From: Kribbella pratensis
GTDB taxonomy: Bacteria; Actinomycetota; Actinomycetes; Propionibacteriales; Kribbellaceae
Assembly: GCF_004366075.1 (NCBI RefSeq)
Contig: NZ_SODU01000003.1
Span: 1,550,001 to 1,614,000, forward strand
Direction: 5' to 3'
Length of the DNA: 64,000 bases
Shown in pieces: positions 50,000 through 58,025 of the stretch; position 1 is the stretch's first letter, and every line of letters begins with the position of its first letter. Made by a program: the position numbers and the translations under genes. The notes beneath the pieces are model-generated. The model ran no database searches. It had not been told where the DNA came from and saw nothing but the letters and a program-made list of their open reading frames with translations.

Positions 50000-51184
50000 A
50001 TGCCAGCGGCTCTGCTCGCACTCGCGATCGGTGCGTTCGGGATCGGCACCACCGAGTTCGTCATCATGGGACTGCTGCCCGAGGTCGCCACCGACTTCGG
50101 TGTCAGCATCCCGTCCGCGGGACTGCTCATCTCCGGCTACGCGCTGGGCGTCGTGGTCGGTGCCCCGCTGCTCACCGCGATCGGCTCCAAGGTCTCCCGC
50201 AAGACGGTGCTGATCGCGCTGATGGGCGTCTTCATCGCCGGCAACCTGGTCTCCGCGGTCGCTCCGTCGTACGGCGTTCTGATGACCGGACGGATCGTGG
50301 CGGCGCTGTCCCACGGCGCGTTCTTCGGCGTCGGGTCCGTGGTCGCGGCCTCGCTGGTCCCGAAGGCGAAGCAGGCGAGTGCGATCGCGTTGATGTTCAC
50401 CGGGCTGACGGTCGCCAACGTGCTCGGCGTACCGGGTGGGACCGCGCTCGGTCAGCAGTTCGGCTGGCGGTCGACGTTCTGGGCGGTGACTGCGCTTGGT
50501 GTGATCGGACTGCTCGGCATCGTGTTCCTGGTGCCGCGGCAGGACACTGCGGAAGGTCCTGGGCTGCGGAGCGAACTGGCGGTGTTCAAGAGCCTGCAGG
50601 TGTGGCTGGCGTTGGCGATGACCGCACTGGGCTTCGCTGGGGTGTTCGCGTCGTTCACCTACATCGCACCGATGATGACCGAGGTCGCGGGCTTCTCCGC
50701 GGGTGCGGTGACCTGGCTGCTCGTGCTGTTCGGCGGTGGGCTCGTAGTGGGCAACCTGCTGGGCGGTAGAGCAGCGGACCGCTCGCTGATGCCGAGTCTG
50801 TACGTGATCCTCGCACTGCTGGCCGCCGTACTGGTCGTCTTCGTCTTCACGGCGCACGCCAAGGTCGGCTCTGCCGTGACGATCGCGCTCTTCGGTGCTG
50901 CTGGGTTCGCCACGGTCGCTCCGCTACAGAAGCGGGTGATGGACAAGGCGAAGGGCGCTCCGGCGCTGGCGTCCGCGGCCAACATCGCCGCGTTCAACCT
51001 GGGCAACGCGGCCGGCGCATACCTCGGTGGACTCACCATCGAGCACGGCCTCGGCTACACCGCCCCCAACTGGGTCGGCGCTGCACTGGCTGTTGCCGGT
51101 CTGCTCGTCGCCCTCGCCTCCGGCCTACTGGACCGCCGTCACAGCAGCCAGGCCCCCGCACTAGTACTTGAAGGAAGCCGCTGA
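50000..51184 (+). CDS. MFS transporter, DHA1 (drug:H+ antiporter) family
   Basis: 394 residues and about 12 membrane helices. The first helix reads LALAIGAFGIGTTEFVIMGLLPEVA, typical of the AraJ/arabinose-efflux-like branch. The antiporter-type VLGVPGGTALGQQFGWR motif lies in helix 5. AAGGAG sits 6 bases before the ATG. The divergent MarR gene suggests drug or metabolite export. Confidence 0.92.
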   Translation: MPAALLALAIGAFGIGTTEFVIMGLLPEVATDFGVSIPSAGLLISGYALGVVVGAPLLTAIGSKVSRKTVLIALMGVFIAGNLVSAVAPSYGVLMTGRIVAALSHGAFFGVGSVVAASLVPKAKQASAIALMFTGLTVANVLGVPGGTALGQQFGWRSTFWAVTALGVIGLLGIVFLVPRQDTAEGPGLRSELAVFKSLQVWLALAMTALGFAGVFASFTYIAPMMTEVAGFSAGAVTWLLVLFGGGLVVGNLLGGRAADRSLMPSLYVILALLAAVLVVFVFTAHAKVGSAVTIALFGAAGFATVAPLQKRVMDKAKGAPALASAANIAAFNLGNAAGAYLGGLTIEHGLGYTAPNWVGAALAVAGLLVALASGLLDRRHSSQAPALVLEGSR

Positions 51185-51201
51185 TCCGGGATCCCGTTTC
51201 G

Positions 51202-51891
51202 CTACGTTGTGGGGACTGCGATCACTACGGCGTTGCTGAGGTAGCCCGTGCCGTCCCAGTCCTCGCAGGTGACGAGTACGAGTCGCCCGGGGACACCCTG
51301 GCTGAAGACTTGCTGGGCCCGCTTGGCAAGGGTCTTCTTGCGATAGATGGCCACCGACGTTACGACGTACTTGATCGTCCCGTGCCGAGTCGTCACGGAG
51401 ACCTTGTCGCCCGCGCCCAGCCGGTCCAGATCGTCGAACGCTCCTCCACCGGTGTGCACTGTGTGACCGGTGATGACCGCGGAACCTGTGGTCGCCCCGG
51501 GCCGGGCGCCGTCGGACCACCAGCCAACCAGCCGCGGGTTCGACGGCGGGATGAGCGAACCACCACGGGCGCGGATCGACAGCACGCGCGCGGACACTCC
51601 GAGGCTGGGCACCGACAGCGAGATCGGGTCCCCAGGCCGAACCGGGGCCGTGCTCAGAACCTCCGCCGGAGGTGTTTCCTGCGGCGTGGTCGGTTGTGTG
51701 GTCGGTTCTGTGGCCTGCTGCGAGGTGGTGCCGGACGACGTCCGGCCCGGTACGACGGATGTCGTGCCGGGCCGCTGCGTCGGGCCGGCAGTGGTTTGCT
51801 GCCGACCCTCGTCAGAGTTGTTCATCCTGAGCTGGACGTAACCGCCGACCAGGAGGAGTACGACGCCGACCGCCAGGGCCGAGATCGTCAA
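51202..51891 (-). CDS. Class F sortase
   Basis: At least 229 residues: N-terminal membrane helix, Thr/Pro/Gln-rich linker, then the sortase barrel with His in VITGHTVHTGG and Cys in LVLVTCEDWDG. It should attach proteins to the cell envelope by transpeptidation. The start is uncertain. The TTG at 51891 begins inside the helix; upstream in-frame sequence encodes a basic segment (GKRRRQGRARSSW) reaching back to a CTG at 51945, which would overlap the stop of its likely substrate gene. Confidence 0.88.
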   Translation of the reverse strand: MTISALAVGVVLLLVGGYVQLRMNNSDEGRQQTTAGPTQRPGTTSVVPGRTSSGTTSQQATEPTTQPTTPQETPPAEVLSTAPVRPGDPISLSVPSLGVSARVLSIRARGGSLIPPSNPRLVGWWSDGARPGATTGSAVITGHTVHTGGGAFDDLDRLGAGDKVSVTTRHGTIKYVVTSVAIYRKKTLAKRAQQVFSQGVPGRLVLVTCEDWDGTGYLSNAVVIAVPTT

Positions 51892-51937
51892 CCACGACGA
51901 CCTGGCACGACCCTGGCGACGGCGCTTGCCGGATACC

Positions 51938-52903
51938 TCAGGCAGAGTGCTGCCCGCGACGCTGCCGAGCCTTCAGAACACCGGCGAACACGAGCAGACC
52001 GCCGAGGGTCAGCAACGCGATACCCCAGGCGCTCTGACTGCTGGTGGTCGCGGACGCGTTCTTCATCCCACCGGACAGACCAGCGTCGACATCGGTCGGA
52101 ACCCCGACCGGAGCGCTGCTGGTGGTGCTGGTCGGGCTGACGGTCGGCGACTCCGACGGCGTCGCCGTCACAGTCACAGTCGGGCTCTCGGACGGCGTTG
52201 TGGACGGCGTCTCAGAAGGCGTCGTCGACGGAGTCTCCGAGGGGGTCTCCGAAGGCGTCGTCGACGGGGTCTCGGAAGGCGTCTCGGACGGTGTCGTCGA
52301 CGGGGTCTCCGAAGGCGTCTCGGACGGTGTCGTGGACGGCGTCTCGGAAGGCGTCGTCGACGGAGTCTCAGACGGCGTCACCGAGGGGGTCGGCGTGATC
52401 ACCAGTTTGGTCACGCAGAACGTGATGTGGCTGATGTCCTGGAACTTCTGGTTCTTCTCGTTGACCGGCGTGTGGAGGCCGATGCCGGCCACGGTCCCGG
52501 CCGGAGCGTAGTCGTAGAAGTTGGCGCCTTGATTGCCACCCTTGACGATGACACCGAGCACGGTGCCGCCGGTCGCGGTGAAGTCCGCAACCTCATTACC
52601 GGTCTGGTCCCCGTCGTGCGCGGGGTCGTCGACCGCCAGATTGCGCTTTTGCCACTTCACCGTTACGCCGTCAGCGGTCTTCTCGCCCGAGTTCGGCGGG
52701 TCGAACTTGATCTCGGTCGAGCCCGGCACAAGTTCGGCGCAAGTCGGGTTGCCGGGCTTCACGATGCCGTCCGCCGAGGCCGAGGGGGCCAGGGCGAGGG
52801 TGACGCCACCCAGGGCGAGCGCTACTGCGCCGGCGCCGCCGAGCAATGCGACCACGCGTGAGTTCTTGAGGCGCCCGTTGGCGCCTACCGATGTGTCTTT
52901 CAC
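51938..52903 (-). CDS. Ser/Thr/Pro-repeat envelope-anchored protein, probable sortase substrate
   Basis: 321 residues. Signal peptide (helix VALLGGAGAVALALGGVTLAL), then a Cys-containing folded domain (about 45-175), then a stalk of PSETPSTTPSETPSE repeats (about 180-260). At the C-terminus are a helix (ALLTLGGLLVFAGVL) and a basic tail. No LPXTG is present; VPTDVDAGLSGG before the helix is the only candidate sorting signal. GTG 52903 has GGGGAG just upstream. The sortase gene follows immediately, which supports the pairing. Confidence 0.82.
   Translation of the reverse strand: MKDTSVGANGRLKNSRVVALLGGAGAVALALGGVTLALAPSASADGIVKPGNPTCAELVPGSTEIKFDPPNSGEKTADGVTVKWQKRNLAVDDPAHDGDQTGNEVADFTATGGTVLGVIVKGGNQGANFYDYAPAGTVAGIGLHTPVNEKNQKFQDISHITFCVTKLVITPTPSVTPSETPSTTPSETPSTTPSETPSETPSTTPSETPSETPSTTPSETPSETPSTTPSETPSTTPSESPTVTVTATPSESPTVSPTSTTSSAPVGVPTDVDAGLSGGMKNASATTSSQSAWGIALLTLGGLLVFAGVLKARQRRGQHSA
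52190..52390 (-). repeat. Tandem 15-nt-type repeats encoding PSETPSTT stalk
   Basis: Imperfect short units reading PSE-TPS-TTPSE on the minus strand recur about a dozen times. Variation is mostly in third positions, so the protein repeat is kept by selection as well as copying. Repeat number is likely to vary between strains. Confidence 0.8.
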
Positions 52904-53050
52904 AGTCTCCCCTAGGTTGATGCCGGTCTCTCGCGACCAGCAGCGCGCCGGTAACCCCGGGCGTTGTCCCCAGGGCTGAATCAGGCGGTCCGTCGTCGTT
53001 CTCGATCCGGTCGAACCGGTCCCCCGACAGAAGTCGACCTTCGCGATTGT

Positions 53051-53066
53051 GGTGATTCGGATCACC
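53051..53066. promoter_or_regulatory. GGTGAT-TCGG-ATCACC palindrome (CRP-like GTGA-N6-TCAC)
   Basis: A perfect 16-bp inverted repeat in the 294-base divergent gap between the anchored-protein gene and tetR. GTGA-N6-TCAC is the CRP/FNR-family pattern. It lies about 150 bases upstream of both starts. The rest of the gap holds no credible gene. Confidence 0.5.
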
Positions 53067-53158
53067 GCACGCAAGTCTCATCGCCACGACTCGCCGTGTT
53101 CCTTACGTTTCGCGACGCACCGTGGCCGCTGTGGACGAGGAGTAGTTGCCGATCGCTA

Positions 53159-53175
53159 CTAAAACACCGTTTTAG
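53159..53175. promoter_or_regulatory. CTAAAAC-ACC-GTTTTAG operator before tetR
   Basis: A perfect 17-bp inverted repeat ends 22 bases before the tetR ATG. Size and position are those of a TetR autorepressor site. Confidence 0.7.
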
Positions 53176-53197
53176 GATCTGATACGGCGTATTCGCT

Positions 53198-53914
53198 ATG
53201 CTCCGCCGGATGGCGCGCGAAGCGGATCGGAAGACCGCCCTGGGATCGGTGTGGCTGCGCGAGGAACCACCTCCGACGCGGGCGCGGCTGAGCCGGGAGG
53301 ACATCGTCCTGACGGCGATCAAGGTGCTGGACCGCGAAGGTCTGGACACGTTCTCGATGCGGGTGATGGCGACCGAGTTGGGGACCGCCGCGACGTCCGC
53401 GCTGTACTGGCGGATCGCGACCAAGAACGACCTGCTCGAGCTCGTCGTCGACACGGTGCTCGGGGAAGCACTGATCCCGGCGGAGGGCGACTGGCGCGAG
53501 CAGGTGACTGCTGTCGTGCAGGCGGCGTACCGGGCGCTGTGGGAACACCCGTGGGCCGCGCAGTTGCTCCCGACGCATGCCGGTCTCGGGCCGAACTACC
53601 AGGCCCTGACCGAACGTGTGCAGTCCATCCTCAACGAGGCCGGTTTCAGGGGCACTCACCTGGATTCGGCGGTGTCGGCGATCTTCCACTACTTGATCGG
53701 GTCGGCGGTGACCGATTCGGCCTGGCTGGCTGTGGTACGGCGAAGTGGGCTGGACGAACCGCGCTGGGCCGCCAGGTCGGCGGACCAGATGGGGGTCGAT
53801 GCCGAACACCTCGCCGCCTACCTCAACCGCGAGAGCACCGCCGGCCCAGAAGCACGCTTCGCCTCCGGGCTGCGGGTAATCCTGGTCGGCCTCCGGCCTC
53901 GCCAGATCTCCTAG
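53198..53914 (+). CDS. TetR-family regulator
   Basis: 238 residues. The helix-turn-helix spans about 33-75 (LSREDIVLTAIKVLDREGL; MATELGTAATSALYWRI), followed by a TetR_C-type ligand domain. The N-terminal 30 residues resemble TetR proteins acting on drug or polyketide ligands. ATG 53198; a second ATG lies at 53210. The palindrome just upstream suggests autoregulation. No divergent pump is present, so other targets are unknown. Confidence 0.9.
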   Translation: MLRRMAREADRKTALGSVWLREEPPPTRARLSREDIVLTAIKVLDREGLDTFSMRVMATELGTAATSALYWRIATKNDLLELVVDTVLGEALIPAEGDWREQVTAVVQAAYRALWEHPWAAQLLPTHAGLGPNYQALTERVQSILNEAGFRGTHLDSAVSAIFHYLIGSAVTDSAWLAVVRRSGLDEPRWAARSADQMGVDAEHLAAYLNRESTAGPEARFASGLRVILVGLRPRQIS

Positions 53915-53916
53915 AT

Positions 53917-53961
53917 GTCGGCGGCGCCGCGCCAGGTCTCGGGTAGGTCGGCGGCGCCGCC
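53917..53961. repeat. GTCGGCGGCGCCGC direct repeats with GGCGGCGCCGCC palindrome
   Basis: Two 14-base copies 30 bases apart lie between the convergent tetR and E2 genes. The second extends to a perfect 12-bp palindrome (53950-53961). It may serve as a two-way terminator. Confidence 0.45.
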
Positions 53962-53969
53962 GTGACTTC

Positions 53970-55346
53970 TCAGAGGTCGGCGAAGGCGGACGCGGGGTTT
54001 TCGAAGGCGTCGGCGACGAAGCGGAGGAAGGCTGCTGCCGTACCTCCGTCGCAGACGCGGTGGTCGAACACCAGCGACAGCTGGGTGAGCTTGCGGATGG
54101 CAAGCTCACCGTCGACCACCCACGGACGGTCGATGATCCGGCCGACGCCGAGAATCGCGACCTGCGGGTGGTTGATGATCGCCGCGCTGCCGTCCACCCC
54201 GAAGCTGCCGTAGTTGTTCAACGTGAACGTCCCGCAGGTCAGCTCCTGCTGAGTCAGCCGGCCGTCGCGCGCCGATGCCGTCAGGCGGCGGATCTCGGCG
54301 TCCAGACCGCGCGTCGTCAGAGCATGAGCGCCCGCCACGGCCGGGACCATGAGGCCACGATCCGTCTGCGCCGCGAGGCCGAGGTTCACGCCGTCGTACT
54401 GGACGAGTTCCTCGCGCTCGGTGTCGACGTACCCGCTGAGCTCCGGATACCTCAGCAGTCCGGCGACCACGAAGCGCGCCATCAGCGCGAGCAGCCCCGG
54501 CCCGGGGTCCGTTGCCGATCGCAATGATTCGCGCAGCTCGACCAGGGCGGTCGCGTCGACGTCGACCCAGGTGGTCGCCTCGGGGATCTCGGCCCGGCTC
54601 CGGCTCAACGTCGCGATCACGGCCTTGCGGAACCCACTCATCGGCGTACGTCGCAACTCAGCCAACCCGGTCCGCGACTCAGCCGACTGCACTACAGAAG
54701 GCTGAGGTAGTGCGGCCCGCGCTACGGACGATCCCGGCGCGGCCGGCTGCGCCGCAGCGGGCACTGTTGCAGCGGGCACTGCTGCGGCGGGCGCTGGTGC
54801 GGCGGGCGCGCTCTCCGTTTGCAGGCGGTGCGCTATCGCGAGCTCCACGTCGCGGCGGACGATCAACCCATCGGGGCCTGAGCCCGTCAGGGTACGCAGA
54901 TCCACCTCGGCGTCGCGCGCCAACCGACGTACCAACGGCGAAATCACCAGGGGAACCCTTGTTTCCGGAACTTTTTCTGCAGCAGGCGCAACATTTGTTC
55001 CGGAAACCCGAGGCCGACGCCGTCGCCCGGCCGCGGAAGACTCGGACGTCCCGTACCCGACCAGCACGTTGCCCGACCCGGCCCGCTCCTCAGCGCGATA
55101 CGCCGCCCCGTCCGGATCCCCCACCGTGATCAGCGGCTTCCCGACCGGGACCGTCGTACCGGGCTCGCCATGCAGTTCCTCGATCACCCCTGCGTACGGA
55201 CACGGCAGTTCGACGATCGACTTCGCGGTCTCGACCTCAGCAATCGGAGTGTCGACCGCGACCACATCGCCGACCTTCACCAGCCACCGGACGATCTCCG
55301 CCTCGGTCAGCCCTTCACCGAGGTCGGGGAGATGGAACGTGTTCAC
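53970..55346 (-). CDS. bkdC: Branched-chain 2-oxoacid dehydrogenase E2 (dihydrolipoamide acyltransferase)
   Basis: 458 residues. A single lipoyl domain (about 1-75, lysine in VETAKSIVE) is followed by a peripheral-subunit-binding domain (ISPLVRRLARDAEVDL; about 150-185), an Ala/Pro linker and the acyltransferase domain ending in HRVCDGGTAAAF. It transfers branched acyl groups to CoA. GTG 55346 overlaps the E1beta stop (GTGA). A frame open far upstream inside E1beta is not used. The linker DNA contains a TTCCGGAA inverted repeat. Confidence 0.92.
   Translation of the reverse strand: MNTFHLPDLGEGLTEAEIVRWLVKVGDVVAVDTPIAEVETAKSIVELPCPYAGVIEELHGEPGTTVPVGKPLITVGDPDGAAYRAEERAGSGNVLVGYGTSESSAAGRRRRPRVSGTNVAPAAEKVPETRVPLVISPLVRRLARDAEVDLRTLTGSGPDGLIVRRDVELAIAHRLQTESAPAAPAPAAAVPAATVPAAAQPAAPGSSVARAALPQPSVVQSAESRTGLAELRRTPMSGFRKAVIATLSRSRAEIPEATTWVDVDATALVELRESLRSATDPGPGLLALMARFVVAGLLRYPELSGYVDTEREELVQYDGVNLGLAAQTDRGLMVPAVAGAHALTTRGLDAEIRRLTASARDGRLTQQELTCGTFTLNNYGSFGVDGSAAIINHPQVAILGVGRIIDRPWVVDGELAIRKLTQLSLVFDHRVCDGGTAAAFLRFVADAFENPASAFADL
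54961..55007. repeat. Intragenic inverted repeat GTTTCCGGAAC...GTTCCGGAAAC
   Basis: Two perfect 11-bp complementary arms (54961-54971, 54997-55007), each containing TTCCGGAA, flank an AT-richer 25-base spacer inside the E2 linker-coding region. It could be an intragenic regulator site or an mRNA hairpin. Confidence 0.5.
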
Positions 55347-56329
55347 GAGTCCTCCCACTGCAGGTCGTCGACCGCGTCGAGGATCCGGTCGACGCTCGGC
55401 AGCTGGTACCTCTCCAGTTTCGGCGGCGGGAACGGGATGTCGAACGCGGTCACCCGCCGCACCGGAGCGGCCAGCGAGTGGAAGCACTTCTCGGTGACCC
55501 GGGCGACGATCTCCGACGACACGCTGGCGAACCCGCTCGCCTCGGCCACCACGACAGCCCGTCCGGTACGCCGTACTGCCGCGCACACCGTCTCGTCGTC
55601 GAACGGCACCACCGACCGCAGGTCCACCACGGTCAGCTGACGCCCCTCGGCGGCGGCGACCTCGGCCGCCTCCATCGCGACCGGAACAGCCGGCCCGTAA
55701 GCGATCAACGTCGCGTCCGCACCCTCCCGGCGTACGACGGCCGTACCGATCCCCGGCTGCGACTCGGTGAGGTCGACCTCTTCCTTGGCCCAGTACAGCT
55801 TCTTCGGCTCCATGAACACGACCGGATCCGGGAACTCGATTGCCTTGCGCAACAATCCGTAGGCGTCCGCGACCGTTGCCGGGGTCACCACGGTCAGCCC
55901 GGGTGTGTGCGCGAAGTAGCTCTCCGAGGAGTCGCTGTGGTGCTCGACCCCGCCGATGCCGCCGCCGTACGGGATCCGGATCACCATCGGCAGCTGCACA
56001 CGCCCGCGGGTCCGGTTGCGCATCTTGGCGACGTGCGAGACGACCTGCTCGAACGCCGGGTACCCGAACGCGTCGAACTGCATCTCGACCACCGGGCGCA
56101 TCCCGTTCATCGCCATCCCGACCGCCATGCCGACGATGCCCGCCTCGGCCAGCGGGGTGTCGAAGCACCGCTTCTCGCCGAACTCCGCGGTCAGCCCGTC
56201 GGTGATCCGGAAGACCCCGCCGAGCGCGCCGACGTCCTCACCGAACATCACCACCGACTCGTCGGCCGTCATCGCGTCCCGCAGCGCCTGGTTGAGCGCT
56301 TGCGCCATCGAGATCTTCGTGTGCGTCAT
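55343..56329 (-). CDS. bkdB: Branched-chain 2-oxoacid dehydrogenase E1 beta
   Basis: 328 residues, standard. Transketolase-like pyrimidine domain with MFGEDVGALGGVFRIT and TPLAEAGIVGMAVGMAMNG, then the C-terminal domain with VVDLRSVVPFDDE. Pairs with E1alpha for thiamine-dependent decarboxylation. Its ATG overlaps the E1alpha stop by one base. Confidence 0.94.
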   Translation of the reverse strand: MTHTKISMAQALNQALRDAMTADESVVMFGEDVGALGGVFRITDGLTAEFGEKRCFDTPLAEAGIVGMAVGMAMNGMRPVVEMQFDAFGYPAFEQVVSHVAKMRNRTRGRVQLPMVIRIPYGGGIGGVEHHSDSSESYFAHTPGLTVVTPATVADAYGLLRKAIEFPDPVVFMEPKKLYWAKEEVDLTESQPGIGTAVVRREGADATLIAYGPAVPVAMEAAEVAAAEGRQLTVVDLRSVVPFDDETVCAAVRRTGRAVVVAEASGFASVSSEIVARVTEKCFHSLAAPVRRVTAFDIPFPPPKLERYQLPSVDRILDAVDDLQWEDS

Positions 56330-57417
56330 CAGGCCTCCTCGCGGGCGAGCTCGTCGCGGAGGAACGCGGCCTGCTCCCGCAGCTGCTGCGTCTGCCCGGC
56401 GTACAAGTAGGCGAACAGATCGGCCGGATCCACTTCCGGCTCCGGCATCAACCCGTCACGCAACTGCGCGGCGACCTCCACCGCGCCGGCCTCAGCGGCC
56501 GCCCGAACGTCGTCGTCCAGCCAACCCTGCTGCTCGAGGTACGTCGTCAGGCGCGCGATCGGATCGCGGTCCAGCCACGGAGCGACCTCGTCGTCCTGGC
56601 GGTACCGGGACGCGTCGTCCGCATTGGTGTGCGCCTGCACGCGATAGGTGTGCGCCTCGATCAGCTGCGGACCTTCACCTGCCCGTGCTTTCTCTACAGC
56701 CTGTCCAAGAACCGCGAGCAGGCCGGCCAGGTCGTTGCCGTCGGCACGTTCGCCCGGGACGCCGTACCCGATGCCCTTGTGTGCAAGGGACGGCGCGGCG
56801 CTCTGCCTCGCGAGCGGCACGGAGATCGCGTACTCGTTGTTCTGGATGAAGAACACCACCGGCGCCTGGAAGACCGCGGCGAAGTTGAGGGCCTCATGGA
56901 AGTCGCCCTCACTGGTGCCGCCGTCGCCGACGAGCGCCATCACGACCGTGTCCTCGCCCTTGAGCCGGGCCGCGTGCGCGACACCGACCGCGTGCGGGAG
57001 CTGGGTCGCGAGCGGGGTCGCCTGCGGCGCGACCTTGTGCTCGTACGGGTCGTAGCCCGAGTGCCAGTCACCGCGGAGCAGCGTCAGCGTCTCGATCGGG
57101 TCGACGCCGCGACTCATGATCGACACCGAGTCGCGGTACGTCGGGAAGAGCCAGTCGCCGTCGCGCAGCACCATCGTCGCCGCGAGCTGACAGGCCTCCT
57201 GACCGAAGGACGACGGGTAGACGGCGAGTCGGCCCTGGCGGACCAGAGCGCTCGCCTGATCGTTGAACCGGCGGCCCCGGATCAACTGTGTGTAGCCGTC
57301 GAGCAGGGCTTCCTTGGTGGGCAGCCGGTACGACGGGTGGTCGTGCGGTACGCCGTTCTGATCGATCAGACAGACGGGTTCCGCGGACGGGAGCAAACGC
57401 TCCTCGACGGTGGTCAT
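56329..57417 (-). CDS. bkdA: Branched-chain 2-oxoacid dehydrogenase E1 alpha
   Basis: 362 residues. The thiamine-diphosphate motif GDGGTSEGDFHEALNFA...VVFFIQNN is intact, as are SSFGQEACQ and RYRQDDEVAPW. First gene of the bkdABC operon; no E3 gene is nearby, so a shared lipoamide dehydrogenase must serve. ATG 57417 follows GGAGG; the open frame to 57471 is not needed. It degrades 2-oxoacids of Val, Leu and Ile and supplies branched primers for fatty acids. Confidence 0.94.
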   Translation of the reverse strand: MTTVEERLLPSAEPVCLIDQNGVPHDHPSYRLPTKEALLDGYTQLIRGRRFNDQASALVRQGRLAVYPSSFGQEACQLAATMVLRDGDWLFPTYRDSVSIMSRGVDPIETLTLLRGDWHSGYDPYEHKVAPQATPLATQLPHAVGVAHAARLKGEDTVVMALVGDGGTSEGDFHEALNFAAVFQAPVVFFIQNNEYAISVPLARQSAAPSLAHKGIGYGVPGERADGNDLAGLLAVLGQAVEKARAGEGPQLIEAHTYRVQAHTNADDASRYRQDDEVAPWLDRDPIARLTTYLEQQGWLDDDVRAAAEAGAVEVAAQLRDGLMPEPEVDPADLFAYLYAGQTQQLREQAAFLRDELAREEA

Positions 57418-57465
57418 GGGGCCCTCCAGCAGGAGACGGACGGTAGCCACATCGTCGTCCCTACT

Positions 57466-57509
57466 GGCCAAGTGGATCTATAGCTGGAATTATTGAGAGA
57501 CGTTTGGCC
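57466..57509. promoter_or_regulatory. Divergent bkd/lrp promoter region with GGCCAA...TTGGCC
   Basis: GGCCAA and TTGGCC arms enclose an AT-richer 32-base centre (CTATAG, GGAATTATTGAG) between the bkd operon and its probable Lrp regulator. It is a candidate Lrp site. Confidence 0.4.
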
Positions 57510-57536
57510 CGGACCCGAGCCGAGGAGGTCGCACGA

Positions 57537-58025
57537 ATGTCCGACGAGGTGATGGTCCACCGGGCCGGCCCTGGACAGATTGTCGTCGCTCCGGCGCTCG
57601 ACGAGATCGATCGGCAGATCATCGAGGCGCTCGGACGGGACGGACGGCTGTCGATCCGGGCCCTCGCCGACGAGGTGCACATCTCCCGCGCGAACGCGTA
57701 CGCCCGCGTCGAACGGCTCACCAACACCGGCGTGATCACCGGTTTCACGGTCACCGTCGACCCGCTCAGACTCGGCCTGGCAACGTCGGCGTACGTCACC
57801 CTCAGTCTCCGGCAGAGCTCCTGGCGCACCCTCCGGAAGCAACTGCAGGCGATCCCGGAGATCAAGCACATGGCCCTCGTCGGCGGCGACTTCGACGCGA
57901 TCCTGCTGGTCCGTGCCGCCGACAACGAGGGTCTCCGTCGCCTCGTCCTGGAGAAGCTCCAGGCGATCCCCGAGGTCCTGGCGACCCGTACGGCGCTGAT
58001 CTTCGAGGACGTCGGGACGCTTTAG
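57537..58025 (+). CDS. Lrp/AsnC-family regulator (BkdR-like)
   Basis: 162 residues. The helix-turn-helix (RLSIRALADEVHISRANAYARVERL) is followed by an RAM/AsnC ligand domain (VGGDFDAILLVRA). ATG 57537 follows GAGGAGG; the frame to 57504 has no site. Divergent orientation from bkdABC points to control by branched-chain amino acids. It overlaps the convergent LacI gene by 4 bases. Confidence 0.92.
   Translation: MSDEVMVHRAGPGQIVVAPALDEIDRQIIEALGRDGRLSIRALADEVHISRANAYARVERLTNTGVITGFTVTVDPLRLGLATSAYVTLSLRQSSWRTLRKQLQAIPEIKHMALVGGDFDAILLVRAADNEGLRRLVLEKLQAIPEVLATRTALIFEDVGTL

Noticed and set aside
52190..52390. Regularly repeated DNA resembling a CRISPR or satellite array
   Set aside because: Units are short, without unique spacers, and encode an in-frame PSET stalk in a protein with signal peptide and anchor.
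53970..56168. 732-residue frame suggesting an E1beta-E2 fusion
   Set aside because: The upstream part is an out-of-frame reading of E1beta; E2 has its own GTG start overlapping the E1beta stop and begins with an intact lipoyl domain.
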